Assembly (NCBI RefSeq): GCF_003171515.1
Contig: NC_089390.1
Coordinates: forward strand, 2,852,001 to 2,916,000
DNA length: 64,000 nt
Direction: 5' to 3'
Source: Pyrenophora tritici-repentis
Taxonomy: Eukaryota; Ascomycota; Dothideomycetes; Pleosporales; Pleosporaceae
The notes below the pieces were generated by a model, which saw nothing but the letters and a program-made list of their open reading frames with translations, searched no databases and was not told the DNA's origin. Positions 21,065-31,487 of the stretch are shown here, one piece after another; within the stretch, counting starts at the first letter, position 1; each line of letters begins with the position of its first letter. Made by a program: the position numbers and the translations under genes.

Positions 21065-22825
21065 ATGCCTGTTATACGTCTGACTGTCGCTTCGAACACG
21101 AAGCAGTCGGACAAAGCTCCAATCGTTATTCCGGCTTCTGCGTCGTCTGACCCTGCAGCTTCGTCATCTATTCGGACGCTAGTACTCAAGACCGCGCAAT
21201 CAAAGCTGCGCCTGAAGAAGCCGACCCGTGTCTTCGTTGGCCGTACAGGTCAAGAACTTCTAACCGAGAAAGACTGGAAGACCTGCATGGGAAATGACGT
21301 TGTTCTGCTTGTATCCTCGGGCGAGGAATATGTGGGTGTTAAGAGGGAATCAAACGTGCACGGTGAGTAGTGCCGTAGTTTGAGCAAGTTTGCGCTCAAT
21401 ACTCTTACCCCCTTTAATGCTAAAAATGATTACTCACACCATATAACAGGAGAGGCGAATCCCGACTGTCCAGTCGAAATCCTAGCATCTAAAGCGCCTG
21501 TAGAGTCGCTTTCGGTCACACAACTTACTACCACCGCCCATACTCTTCCAGGTATCGTACATGCCGTCGGCCAACCTGACCTTCACCCAGGTACCAAGTT
21601 CCCCATTGGTGCCGTCTTTGCATCGAGAAAATGGATTCATCCTCCTTTGATTGGAAGCGATATCGGCTGTGGCATGGCCTGGTACAAGACTACACTCTCT
21701 AGAAAGCAACTTGATGGCGACAAGGGAAAGAAGGTTTCTGAGAAGCTTCGTGGACTTGAGGGAGTGTGGCGAACCCAAGCGTACCGACAACTTTGGCTTC
21801 TAGACGAACAACTGCGTGACTGCTCCGCAGGTGAACAGTGGGATGTCGCGCTAGGCACCATTGGTGCAGGCAACCATTTCGCCGAGCTTCAGGTCGTCGA
21901 AGCTTCATCACTCAATGATCTAGGATACGGACTACACAACGACGATGTCGTTCTTCTCGTCCACTCAGGATCGCGAGGATACGGGGGTAGTGTTCTCAAA
22001 AAGTACACAACAGAAACACGCACCAGTTTTGAGGATGACAGCATCGACGCGATCGAGTACCTGAAAGAGCACGACAAAGCTTGCCAGTGGGCAAAGGCGA
22101 ATCGAGACCTAATCGCTCTTCGATTTCTCTCCTGTCTTGAACCAGGCAACGAGTGCTGGGGCCTGGGTAGCGCCAACGCTGCAGACTTTGGCGAAGAAGG
22201 TAGCAAGATGATTGGACTAGTGAAGATGGCATTGCAACAGCGCAAAGTCGTTGATATCTGGCACAACAATATTGAGCGTGTGCCCTGGCCTCCGACTCCA
22301 CCTTCTCCGACCGAGCTGGATGCTACATCTCGTCTCTCCGAAGCGACGGACAAATTGAAACTCCACGACGGAGTGTCTACACAGGAATATGTGTATATCC
22401 ACCGAAAAGGCGCAGCACCGACTTATAGTCCGGCGACTCAACTACCTCTCAACATCCTCCCACTTCCTGGATCACGAGGCACACCGACGCTTATCCTTCA
22501 GCCCACGTTTTCGGCTTCTACGTCGTGGGGTCTGAAAAATGGATTGTCTATTGCGCATGGCGCAGGCCGAGTCATGTCTCGCACCAAGGCTCTGTCAACT
22601 TTGGGTCAGAAGTACAGGGACCAAAACATTCTTGAGCCACGATGGTCGGACCCGGAAGGAACTTGGGTGATCTGCGATGAGAAAGATGTCGTGTTTGAGG
22701 AGGCTCCGGACGCGTACAAGGACGTAGAGGCAGTCGGCCAAGATCTAGCAGACGCCGGTGCAGCGAATATTGTTGGCTGGTGTCGGGCTAGAATCAGCTA
22801 CAAAGTTAGGAATGAGACGCGTTGA
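21065..22825 (+). CDS. rtcB: RtcB-family RNA ligase with N-terminal extension, 557 aa
   Basis: Two exons (21065-21362, 21450-22825; 87-nt intron) join in frame. Residues 1-100 are an extension with alternating hydrophobic residues (RTLVLKTAQ, TRVFVGRTGQELL, DVVLLVSSGEEY) that may be a small beta-grasp-like domain (inference). From residue 105 the RtcB fold follows with every known metal or nucleotidyl residue: GSDIGCGMAWYKT (Cys near 174), GAGNHFAELQ, VHSGSRGYG, VVDIWHNNIE, and the guanylylated histidine in AHGAGRVMSRTKA near residue 468. RtcB joins 2',3'-cyclic phosphate or 3'-phosphate RNA ends to 5'-OH ends using GTP and Mn2+. Fungi normally ligate tRNA exons with Trl1, so the role of this copy (RNA repair?) is open. 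Similarity to bacterial short-form RtcB suggests transfer, untested. Confidence 0.92.
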
Positions 22826-24569
22826 GACTTTCGGCCAAGGTGGAATATGCCGGTACCGGTGTAGGGGAGATTCTGGCAGATGGAACGGCATCACGATCAA
22901 CTACTTGTTCTGGACGAGAGACGCCAAGGATGCGGGAGATAGCGATGACGCCCAATCAGAAATTGGCCGGCATAAATCGCCTTGCTCCGGAGAAAGCCCA
23001 TCCTGTCAGTACGGTCAGGATATCTGGAAACAAAAGCAGAGGTCTGAAATGCCAATGCGGCGTGTTGAAGACATGACGCAGTATGGCCGATACGCGATAT
23101 TACTCTGCGTCATGTAAGTGCGCCACACCGTCCTTTGTAAAATCGGCATCATTTCCAATTCATATCCTGTCACCCTTCATATTTCGCTTCATTTACAACC
23201 GTCTGTGCCGTGCCGTGTAACCTTCTTAGTTCGGATAGGTCAAACCCGTGCCTCAGCGGGAAAAACTCTCGTGGGTATGTGCAACACACGCCACAGCTTG
23301 TCACTCTGTAGACCCACAATTGTCCTTTGGCTCTTTTTCACGCGCCTCAGGAACTCATATCCGCACCTTGCGTCGGCTAGTCGAAACAGCAAGAGCCTTG
23401 CACGAGATATTTGTGATTTAGAGCTCGGTTAGCGGGTAAGGTGCAACGTGCAAGCGCCATGCCACTGTATGGGGTAAATTTGGACATGTACCAGAACTAG
23501 GGCCGCAGTAGACGAAGCTTGGTATGTATCCTGGCGCGGGATGACGCCCTAGGCATGCTCGAAACCGCGACAACCAAAGTATTGGCACAAAGCAAGTGAG
23601 TTTGCGACAAAAAATATGTACAACAGCTGCATGCATTGCTCGGGTCGGAAGCTGACGGCCACCAACCTCGTCATTTTATCCAAACTTTGGAGTCTTACTA
23701 TCAGCTACGTACGACGACCGGCCTCTCTCCCCTCTCCAGTCAGCCCTAGTCCCAGGAACCAGGCCCGTCCCCGCAATGATTGGCCGCCAAAGCGCCTATC
23801 GTTTGCATGTTTCGAAACGGTGAGGGGGACGTGCGTCTGCTAGTGCACCTACCACGGATGAACCAAGCCAGTTTCAAGGTAATGTGCTGTCTTTTGTACC
23901 TCCCCGTCCAATGGCAGGGCGCAAGGATCAAAGACAAGAGCGCGCTTCGCAGCGCATATGCCATACATTGTTAACTCCCTAGTGATGGGCGCTGCATATG
24001 CCTCTTCTGTTGACCATGGTGGGGAACGGCTGTCTGTCATAGCCTCTAATTGTGTGCCACCCCAACCACCGTGCCTGCTGCGCCTCTACCCAGCAGGTGA
24101 CTATATAGTGTTTGCTGCTGCCCATCTTTGAAGAAGCATCCCTTCACTGTTCCCCTCGTTGATCGGTCTCTCGTGCAGCCTATTGCAGCCCGTCGTTTGC
24201 TTACCACCGTCTGCTTACCACCGTCCTCCGTATTGTGATTTATCGGAAATTCGTAACAACACTCGGTAAGTCAGCTGTCGCTGTTTGCGCCTCCTTTCTT
24301 CTTTCCATTCTCTCCTGCTAGTGTGACGTTGATAAGCGGGGGCCTTCCGTTTGCATGACCGTCACGACGAAAGTGCGACCGCCCAGTTTCTTCAACACGC
24401 GCACTTGAATTGCCGCATCTCGTATAAACACCTCAGGCACCTCGCACTCCTTTACTTCTAATCCCCCAATCTGCTCTCCACACTCACCTCTTGTCTACTC
24501 TGCTAAGCGATTCCCTCAGTCGATTTGCGGAACACCTTTCTTTGCAAGAAGCCAAACACCATAGTCAAG
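22826..24569. other. long intergenic region RtcB-like / superoxide dismutase
   Basis: 1.74 kb without a convincing gene. A few open frames up to about 119 codons overlap or follow the RtcB 3' end and look random. The right end holds the SOD promoter with a TATAAA at 24423-24428, and a possible 5'UTR intron (GTAAGT at 24266 to CTGCTAG at 24321) with weak support. Confidence 0.45.
24423..24428 (+). promoter_or_regulatory. TATA box of the Cu-only SOD gene
   Basis: TATAAA about 140 bp upstream of the ATG at 24570, followed by a C/T-rich leader. Confidence 0.45.
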
Positions 24570-25359
24570 ATGCACTTCTCAGCCATCACTCTGCTCGCTG
24601 CGGTTGCAGCCGTCAGCGCCCAGTCTTCTTCTGCCCCCGTCGTCGCCAACAACCCCTACGACGCCAGGTACCGCGCCGAGATCACGCCAAAGGCCGGCAA
24701 GGATCTATCTGTTGCCATCGAGGGCACCTCAATGCCTGACGGTCACGGTGTCAAGTTCGCCGTTGCCTTCAACGGATTGGTCGAAGCCGAGGGTCCCTTC
24801 ACGTACCACATCCATGCCAAGCCCGTTCCCACTGACGGCAACTGCACGGGCACTGGCGCTCACTTGGACCCTTACAACCGCGGCGACACACCTCCGTGCG
24901 ATGCCTCCAAGCCTGAGACATGCGAGCCTGGTGATCTAGCGGGAAAGCATGGCAAGGTCACTAAGGCGCAGTACTCGACCGAATACGTTGATATGTACTT
25001 GGCTACCAACCCCGCAGACCGGTCTTTTGTAAGATGCATTCTTCGCATTGCAACGTAATAAATCGTCTAACATGGCACAGTTCGGAAACCTGTCTATTGT
25101 TGTCCACCTTCCCAACAAGACGCGCATTGGCTGCGCCAACTTCACCATGGTCAACGCTGGTGTTGCTCTTCCCTCTCCCTCTGCTGGTTACGGCATGCCT
25201 CAGTCCAACTCTACTAGCATGGTTCCCTCGGGCACGACTGGTCTTCCCATGTCTCCTACTGCAACCACCACAAAGCCTGCTGAGTTCAGCGGCACTGCCA
25301 CCAAGGTCGCTGGCGGTGCAGGTGCCCTGCTCGTCGCTGCCTTCGCCCTTGTCTTGTAG
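24570..25359 (+). CDS. secreted Cu-only superoxide dismutase-like protein, GPI type
   Basis: Two exons (24570-25028, 25081-25359; 52-nt intron) give 245 aa. It has a signal peptide (MHFSAITLLAAVAAVSAQ). The Cu/Zn-SOD fold is recognisable by YHIHAKPVPTDGNCTGTG (copper ligands HxH near residues 80-82), GAHLDPYNRG, GDLAGKHGK and LSIVVHLPNKTRIGCANF, which together supply four copper histidines and the disulfide cysteines. The zinc loop is not conserved as in cytosolic SOD1, which fits the fungal extracellular Cu-only SOD group (Candida SOD5 type). A Ser/Thr/Pro-rich region and a terminal hydrophobic segment (VAGGAGALLVAAFALVL) indicate GPI anchoring to membrane or wall. Likely role: conversion of extracellular superoxide, for example during host attack or wall growth. 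Confidence 0.88.
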
Positions 25360-26193
25360 ACGAGTAACTTGGCTTGCCAAACAGTGATTCCACGGACCAC
25401 GGTTCCACAGGACTTTTCTTCTTTTTTTTCTTGATACCAGATAGGCACCAAGTGCTTGATCGCTTTTTCTTCATTACCACGGATTTTAATGACGGGGGAC
25501 TATTTTGACCTGTATATATGGGTATGATCACTTTATGGCTCTGATACGGAGGGTAAAAGGACGAGAACGAGAACGAGAACGGATTATGTATCAGAATGCC
25601 AATCTACATGCACAACTTTCTTAACCCGTAATGGCTAATGTGGTGGTGGCTTCGACAGACTGTCTATACACGTTGATCTTGTTGATGTAGAGGGGTTGTA
25701 GTGTGACTGTCATCATCCATCTTTGACACTGATGTGTTTCATCATTTGTTAACCTTTTGCCGGCAGCCCAACCCTGGCCCTTGTGTGTTTTGGATTTCTC
25801 CATAGTCTGCTGCCTCCAACACGTCATTGACAAATACATCAATCAGCTACAAGGAATCGATACATGACTCTACTCATATCTGACGGTGATAGACTTTAGC
25901 CATATCAACCCTATGCATCACTCAAGTCACTCCAACTAGTGCACTACAAGGTGGGTAGACTGCTCAGATACTGTGTACGAGCCAATCATACTCTTTCATA
26001 TCATATATACTACACGAGGGTATCATTTCGATCTCAAGCCATCATCATGCTTGCCAATCATCTCTCTTCTCATATCCATTCCTGATCGGCATTCCCCCCA
26101 AACACAGAAAGCCGATCATACAGGCTCACTCAGACCAACGACCCCCACAGACAAAGGGAGCTGACCCTGTGTGGCCGAAGTCTTGCCAATAGT
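25360..26193. other. intergenic region between converging genes
   Basis: 834 bp with both 3' ends. It includes a short hexamer microsatellite, (GAGAAC) about 3.5 copies, at 25559-25582. No gene seen. Confidence 0.45.
25559..25582. repeat. hexanucleotide microsatellite (GAGAAC)n
   Basis: About 3.5 tandem copies of GAGAAC in the 3' region of the SOD gene. Confidence 0.8.
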
Positions 26194-27210
26194 CTACTCC
26201 TCTTCGCTGTCAGGCTCTTCGACCTTGGAAGACTTTTTGAACTTGGGCTTGTCTTCAGCGAGTGAGATTTGCAGCCTACGCCGAGCGTACGACTTGCCCT
26301 GGTAGTCTTTCATGAAGTTCTCGGCTGATTCGAACTCGCGGAAGCGGACGGTGATGATGCCCTCGGGCTCCTTGTCGTACAGTGTACAGTTTGTAACCTC
26401 GCCGTACTTCTCGCCTGCCTCACGGAAATCTTCCTTGATATCAAGAATGGCTTCGTCGTCTTCTTCAAGTTCTTTCAACGTGAAGACATGCTTGACAATG
26501 GCAACCTTGGCCCACTTGTTCTTCTTCGGAGCAAAGGCCGCGGCGACTTCTTCTTCGTTGTCGGACCACTCATTGAGTTTACTGTACGATGATTAGTAAT
26601 GGTACAGAGCGTTGAACAGGACATGCACTCACCGGTTCAGTTCCTGCCGATTACGTTCTGAAGCCTTCCTATCTTTACGAGTTAGCTTTGACGCGATCTT
26701 ATCTCCGTCTTTCTCTTTCTTGTGGTCAATATTGGCGGGTTCGACTCGGATGTTGCCGTTGCTATAGTCTCCAGGGCGAAGAACGTAATCGTCCATCATC
26801 TTGATAGCGTTGACAATGGCCTCCTTCTTGAAGTATACAATCATTGCGTTGCCGGTGAATTTTCCAGTCTCCTCGTCATTGTACATCTTGATACGTGACT
26901 GGCCGTCGGCACCCTTGTCGATGATACCGAACCTGGAAAACTCGTCCTCAAGCTCCTTGAAGGTAGTGTCGGGAGGTAGATTGGTGATCCAGATAGCTTT
27001 GTTCTCCATAACTTTTGCCTTCTTTTTTGTCTGTGTCTTGTTAGCTAGTGGCTCGCGTGGGAAGTGAGAGGTGCTTCTCACCTCTGGCTCCATGGTAGCC
27101 TTGCGTTTCTTGCTGTTGACTGCTGACTGATTGTCGGGCACATCCGAGGTAGGCGAGCCCGAGCGACGGCCTTGGCCCATCTCTTCCATGAAATCCTCGA
27201 GGTCACTCAT
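26194..27210 (-). CDS. CUS2: splicing factor Cus2/Tat-SF1 homologue
   Basis: Three exons (27082-27210, 26633-27030, 26194-26581), each intron 51 nt, give 304 aa from ATG 27210 (MSDLEDFMEEMGQGRR). RRM1 lies at about residues 50-145 (KAIWITNLPPDTTFKELEDE, then GNAMIVYFKKEAIVNAI). After a basic linker, a second RRM or UHM-like domain covers about 190-285 (VAIVKHVFTLKELEEDDEAI, GIITVRFREFESAENFMKDY). The end is acidic (EEPDSEEE). Cus2 and Tat-SF1 bind SF3b and the U2 snRNP and help the U2 snRNA fold before spliceosome assembly. The usual RxF motif of a UHM is not obvious here (GKSYARRRL). The first intron has length 51 and no stop codon, so its retention would add 17 residues in frame. TLC-domain gene is divergent. 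Confidence 0.88.
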
Positions 27211-28100
27211 TCTGGCTGATGATGACACCGGAGTCGACAGTATGTAAGTAGAGCGGGGATGCGGCTGGGCGCAGGCGGAACACAGTCTTTTTCTGACTGA
27301 GCAGGCGGTACGGGTGCCTACTGAGAGGACCCTATGCCGAAAAGTCTCGGGCAGCGTTCTGTGATCCTGGTGCACGCTAGAGGTCCACTGTGACGCTGTG
27401 TCTTGGAATACAGCGAGCTTGGTGTTGCCGGCAGAAAAGTTAGGCGGTGTAGTGGAGGATCAACGCGCTGTTGACACGCTACGGTGCAACAATGTTCCGG
27501 TGCCGATGCTGGTGCCGGTAACTACCGTGGTTTTGCCGAGGCTGAACGCCTGTCACGCCTTTGGGAGTGGTGAGAACAACTTGCGTAGTAGCTGTTGGAT
27601 CGCCATGTTTTGTTAGTCTCTCTGAAGGGCAAGCCTCCTACTGCCGCCATGCTCGTTTAGAGGGCGCGGATGGACCTACACAGCGCTGGGCGAAATGTAT
27701 AGGACGCAAGGGTCGATGGGGTGACAGTTTGGACCGTTGCCGTTTCGTGAGGTTTGGTGCGGAGAATGAAGGAGGATCGATAGAGGCAGGGAGTGGTCAT
27801 GCACAACGCTGAACGCTTCGGGCTTTAGTTAGTGCGGAGCTCAGCTTTCCTTCCTAACTGTCCGATCGCCAGCTCCGCATGTGCAGTCTCAGGGATCAGG
27901 CACTACCTCCCGATTAGGCGCTATGTGCGCTAAACCCGACATCCGAAGCATTCAGTGTAGGACACACGAGACCTCCTACGCATCGAGAAACTTTCTTGTT
28001 TACTGCGCCCCACACCAATAATATATATAAGCAGAACATGTAGCCATCGGAGCTCGGTAATAGTCGCTTCTTGTTCGCATACGCACACCAAACTGATACT
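27211..28100. promoter_or_regulatory. divergent intergenic region, CUS2 / TLC-domain gene
   Basis: 890 bp holding both promoters. Open frames of up to 83 codons at 27398-27812 have no recognised product. Confidence 0.5.
28019..28032 (+). promoter_or_regulatory. TATA box of the TLC-domain gene
   Basis: AATATATATAAGC about 70-80 bp before the ATG at 28101. Confidence 0.5.
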
Positions 28101-29129
28101 ATGTCTTTAGTCAATATCCTCCTCAGACCCAACATGCGGGACCCTCTCCCGGCCCCATCACAGCTCGTACAGGCCAGTAAACCTTTCGCCGACAAGCTAA
28201 GCTTGAGCACACTCCCCTACCACGTGCATGAGGTTCTCCTCGGCTTCTTGGGATACCATTTCATCCTCTACGTACTTTCGCCAACCGTTTCACGCCTCGT
28301 CATCCCGAAGATCTATGCCGGCTTCAACAGGCGCACACAACTGAATTGGGATATCCACTGGGTTTCTTTGATTCAGTCGGTCTTCATATGCGCCGCCGCA
28401 TTATGGGTCATTTTTAAGGATGAGCAAAGGCACGAGATGGACTGGAGGGGTAGGCTGTGGGGTTACACCCCAGCGAGTGGCATGGTACAAGGCTTTGCGG
28501 CTGGTTACTTCCTGTGGGATCTGCAAATCTCAACCCAGTACATCAGCATCGCTGGAGTTAGCTCGCTGATCCATGCCATCGGTGCTCTGGCCGTGACCTG
28601 TATCGGCTTTGTATGTTTCGAGCACTCCTTACGATCGAATATGCTGACTTTCCGCTAGAAACCATTTGGAAACTACTACGGCCTCTCCTTTGTCCTCTAC
28701 GAACTGTCCACGCCCTTCCTCAACATCCACTGGTTCTGCGACAAGCTTGGAATGACTGGCTCAAAGCTACAACTCTACAACGGCATCGCCCTCCTAGTGA
28801 CTTTCTTTGGCTGCCGCATCGTATGGGGAACATACCAGTCGATTATGATCTACTCGGACATATACAAGGCGTTGACCATCCCGCAAGCCCAACTCATGAG
28901 CTCCATGTTCGACACCGAGAAATGCGGCGGGAACACGAACAGCAGTATGGGACTTGACGAATCTGGAAGCTGCGCAATGGGTGACTTGCCCATGTGGTTG
29001 GTCTGCGTATACTTGATTGGGAACACAGCACTGAGTATGCTGAACTTTTTCTGGTTCACGCAGATGATCAAGGCCGTGAGGAAGAGATTCATACCAGCGG
29101 AAGAGACCCCAGCAAAGAAGAATCAGTGA
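28101..29129 (+). CDS. TLC-domain membrane protein, TLCD4-like
   Basis: Two exons (28101-28610, 28659-29129; 48-nt intron) give 326 aa; the frame starts at ATG 28101 (MSLVNILLRPN). Multiple hydrophobic segments occur, including HEVLLGFLGYHFILYVLSP, WVSLIQSVFICAAALWVIF, GMVQGFAAGYFLWDLQI, SSLIHAIGALAVTCIGF, and two late helices (LALLVTF-type near 240 and WLVCVYLIGNTALSMLNFF). The pattern with LSFVLYELSTPFLNIHW (E-L-S-T-P-F-L-N) matches the TRAM-LAG1-CLN8 fold of the TLCD4/TMEM56 branch rather than ceramide synthase, because the Lag1 double-His motif is absent. Likely an ER or Golgi lipid-related protein; substrate unknown. Confidence 0.85.
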
Positions 29130-29435
29130 GCTCTGCGTCAAGACATGGGGCATGAAATCAAGATGGGGGCATAATAATGGACCTGGTGTTTAGGAATGGC
29201 GTTTTCTCCGGCTGTCTGATGGGATATAATGGAACGGCGGCCAGAGAGTGATACCCACCATCATTTTGTTTTCTTTACGCATACGTATGTTCACAATGAA
29301 TTCAACTTGTTCCCTTCGAGAATCATGCTAGCAAATTCAACATGGCTATGATTAAAATGATGCATTTACAATGTTATGTCCAGAATAGGGTAAAACCCGC
29401 GGCCCCACACACTTGACACCTCCCGACTTGATTAA
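29130..29435. other. intergenic region between converging genes
   Basis: 306 bp between the TLC gene and the HIT gene 3' ends; nothing recognised. Confidence 0.45.
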
Positions 29436-30438
29436 TCATAACTTGGAGCCATCTCCAACACTCATCTTGCCCACCTCTTCCCTAAGAACCTTTCTCATTT
29501 CCCCGGCCATCTTTGAGCCATCTTCATCATCCAGATCATCGCGCTGACCACGACCAAACATTGTCCAGCTCTTGTTCTTGATTTCTGGCATCGTCTCTGG
29601 GCGCGGTATAATGTGAAAGTGTACATGTGGTACTACCTGGGCGGCTCTTGCTCCTACAGGACGTTAGCAGAGTGAAAATTTATGGATTGGTTGGATAGGA
29701 AGACAATTGAAAATCAATAACAACAATGTTGTAATGCTATTGAAACAGCCTATGAAGTAAGTGGAAAATGTGTAACACATTTTGACATAAAAGCGAAACA
29801 GCAGGCTCCATATGTAAAAATGGAGTCGACACGGTAAGGAGATAAGCTTACCGTTATTTTGTACAATGTTGTAATCTGTCACACCCGTCACTTTGGCCAC
29901 TGTCCTGGCAAGTAATGGTAACCAGAAGCCTTGATTCTGTTAGCCATGTATTTCTCGATGACAGATAAACCATGTTTTCATAATACATGGGAAAACTTGC
30001 CAATCTCTCTACTCTCCACAGCACCCATGTCAGCAACCTTGACTTTGTGTTGGCGCGTAGTGACGAGCAAATGTCCTGTATTCCCCACAGTTAGTCAGCA
30101 TCTGTATCTCAACCACATACGAATGTAATCATCGTCTTCAACTAGAAGGTATAGTGAGTGTGAAAGACTACAAACTCACCGCCCGTCATGGGAAGAATAT
30201 CCAAAAAAGCAACAACATCCCGACTCCTGAGTACCACAAAACTGCTCGGACTAGTCTTATCAGGCGCACTCTCTTCGTCATCTGGTATGCATGAAGCCAA
30301 CTCGGCATTCCTTGTGATGCTGCTACCCGCCCATAGGTGTGGCGTTGAGCGTTGGGTTGGACTTGGAAAAGGAAACGCAGCAGCGATATTGCAAAAAGGA
30401 CATGTTTCCGGCGGGTAGTGAAGATCTGTTTCCTGCAT
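29436..30438 (-). CDS. HIT-family nucleotide-binding protein
   Basis: Four exons (30180-30438, 29987-30075, 29852-29936, 29436-29653) with introns of 104, 50 and 198 nt give 216 aa from ATG 30438. An early CPFCNIA motif may bind zinc. The HIT core follows: RSRDVVAFLDILPMTGG, then HLLVTTRQHKVKVADMG across the first junction, DYNIVQNNGARAAQVVPHV, and the histidine triad HVHFHIIPRP near residue 154. HIT proteins of the Hint/Hnt1 type hydrolyse nucleoside phosphoramidates or AMP-lysine. The second intron boundary (donor CAT|GTATTA, acceptor TAACAG|AAT) is the only one that keeps the frame but has its CTAAC very near the acceptor, so that junction is less certain. The third intron is unusually long. 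Confidence 0.85.
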
Positions 30439-31487
30439 GATGCTTGATTGCGCTCGAGTAATGTATAGGTATTAGTATGATATGACCAGGGCACGTTATA
30501 GCAGCAACAACCGTGTCTAATCCCCCGACGTAATGTTTGATGCGCAGAGTATAAGCGGAGACAATTGGGAACAAGGAATATAGGAGCTGCGAAAAGATGG
30601 GGTACCCGCAATAACGTGGACTGTTCGGCAGCTGTAAGTGAACGGCGCGCGATGTGCACTTCCCATGATTGTTTGTCTACACCAATAAGGCTAGTGTCGA
30701 TTTCGACGACGTGCAAGAGCCGAGGTAGATCGCAGGAGCTTGGACGGCTGGGAAGGCGCGGCTGATCGTGATGCCGTGAGGCGGACGTGGCAGGTAGGCG
30801 CCCTTTGCTTTGTTTTACCCGTACCAAGGAACACGGCGCTTGAAACTGCGGGCGTGACGTACCGTGTACATTTCGAGTTTTGAGCGCGCACGCGTTCGTG
30901 CTTGGCCTGTACGTGTCGTGGTGGGTCTGTGGCTTGCGAAGACGTGACATGGCTGGGGGCTGCATCGCAGTGTCGCGCACATACATGTACATGACGCTGC
31001 ACTCAGTCAAGTTTGGAAACGGTTGCAATACACCATTGAACATTTTGCTCCATTTTACGCGAAACAGTGCGTAAATACAATACTCATACACACTGGGAGC
31101 TACTTCACATTCGTTGTCCCAAGGACGATATTCCCACTCCACACCACTTCCAGATCCACCAAGGAATAGCCTCTCCCATATCACACCATTCATGGTATAT
31201 CGACCGCTAATGTTATGAGCGAGTATCCAGAGCCGCTATCAGAGAAATGAAGTTAAAGTGATGTGGAAAGGCAAGCACCTTTATTGCGCCTCCGTGGATG
31301 GCTCATAAACGCCGGGACTCCGTTCCAAAGTACGACAGAAACCCAAACAGGAAACGAACAACCAGCTTATGTCCCTTGTATTAAACGCCGACCGGAACAT
31401 GGTAATAGCCAAGATGCAAACATGAATGGCTGGCTGGATGCAATCGTAAATTTTTGCTCCCGGTCGATACCCACACCTTATCAGCCT
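30439..31487. other. intergenic region HIT gene / cyclin B
   Basis: 1.05 kb upstream of the HIT gene and downstream of cyclin B. A 335-codon open frame on the minus strand (30186-31193) overlaps the HIT exon in another frame and has no protein character. Confidence 0.45.

Noticed and set aside
30186..31193. 335-codon open frame on the minus strand
   Set aside because: It overlaps the HIT gene exon in another frame, has no recognisable domain and a random composition.
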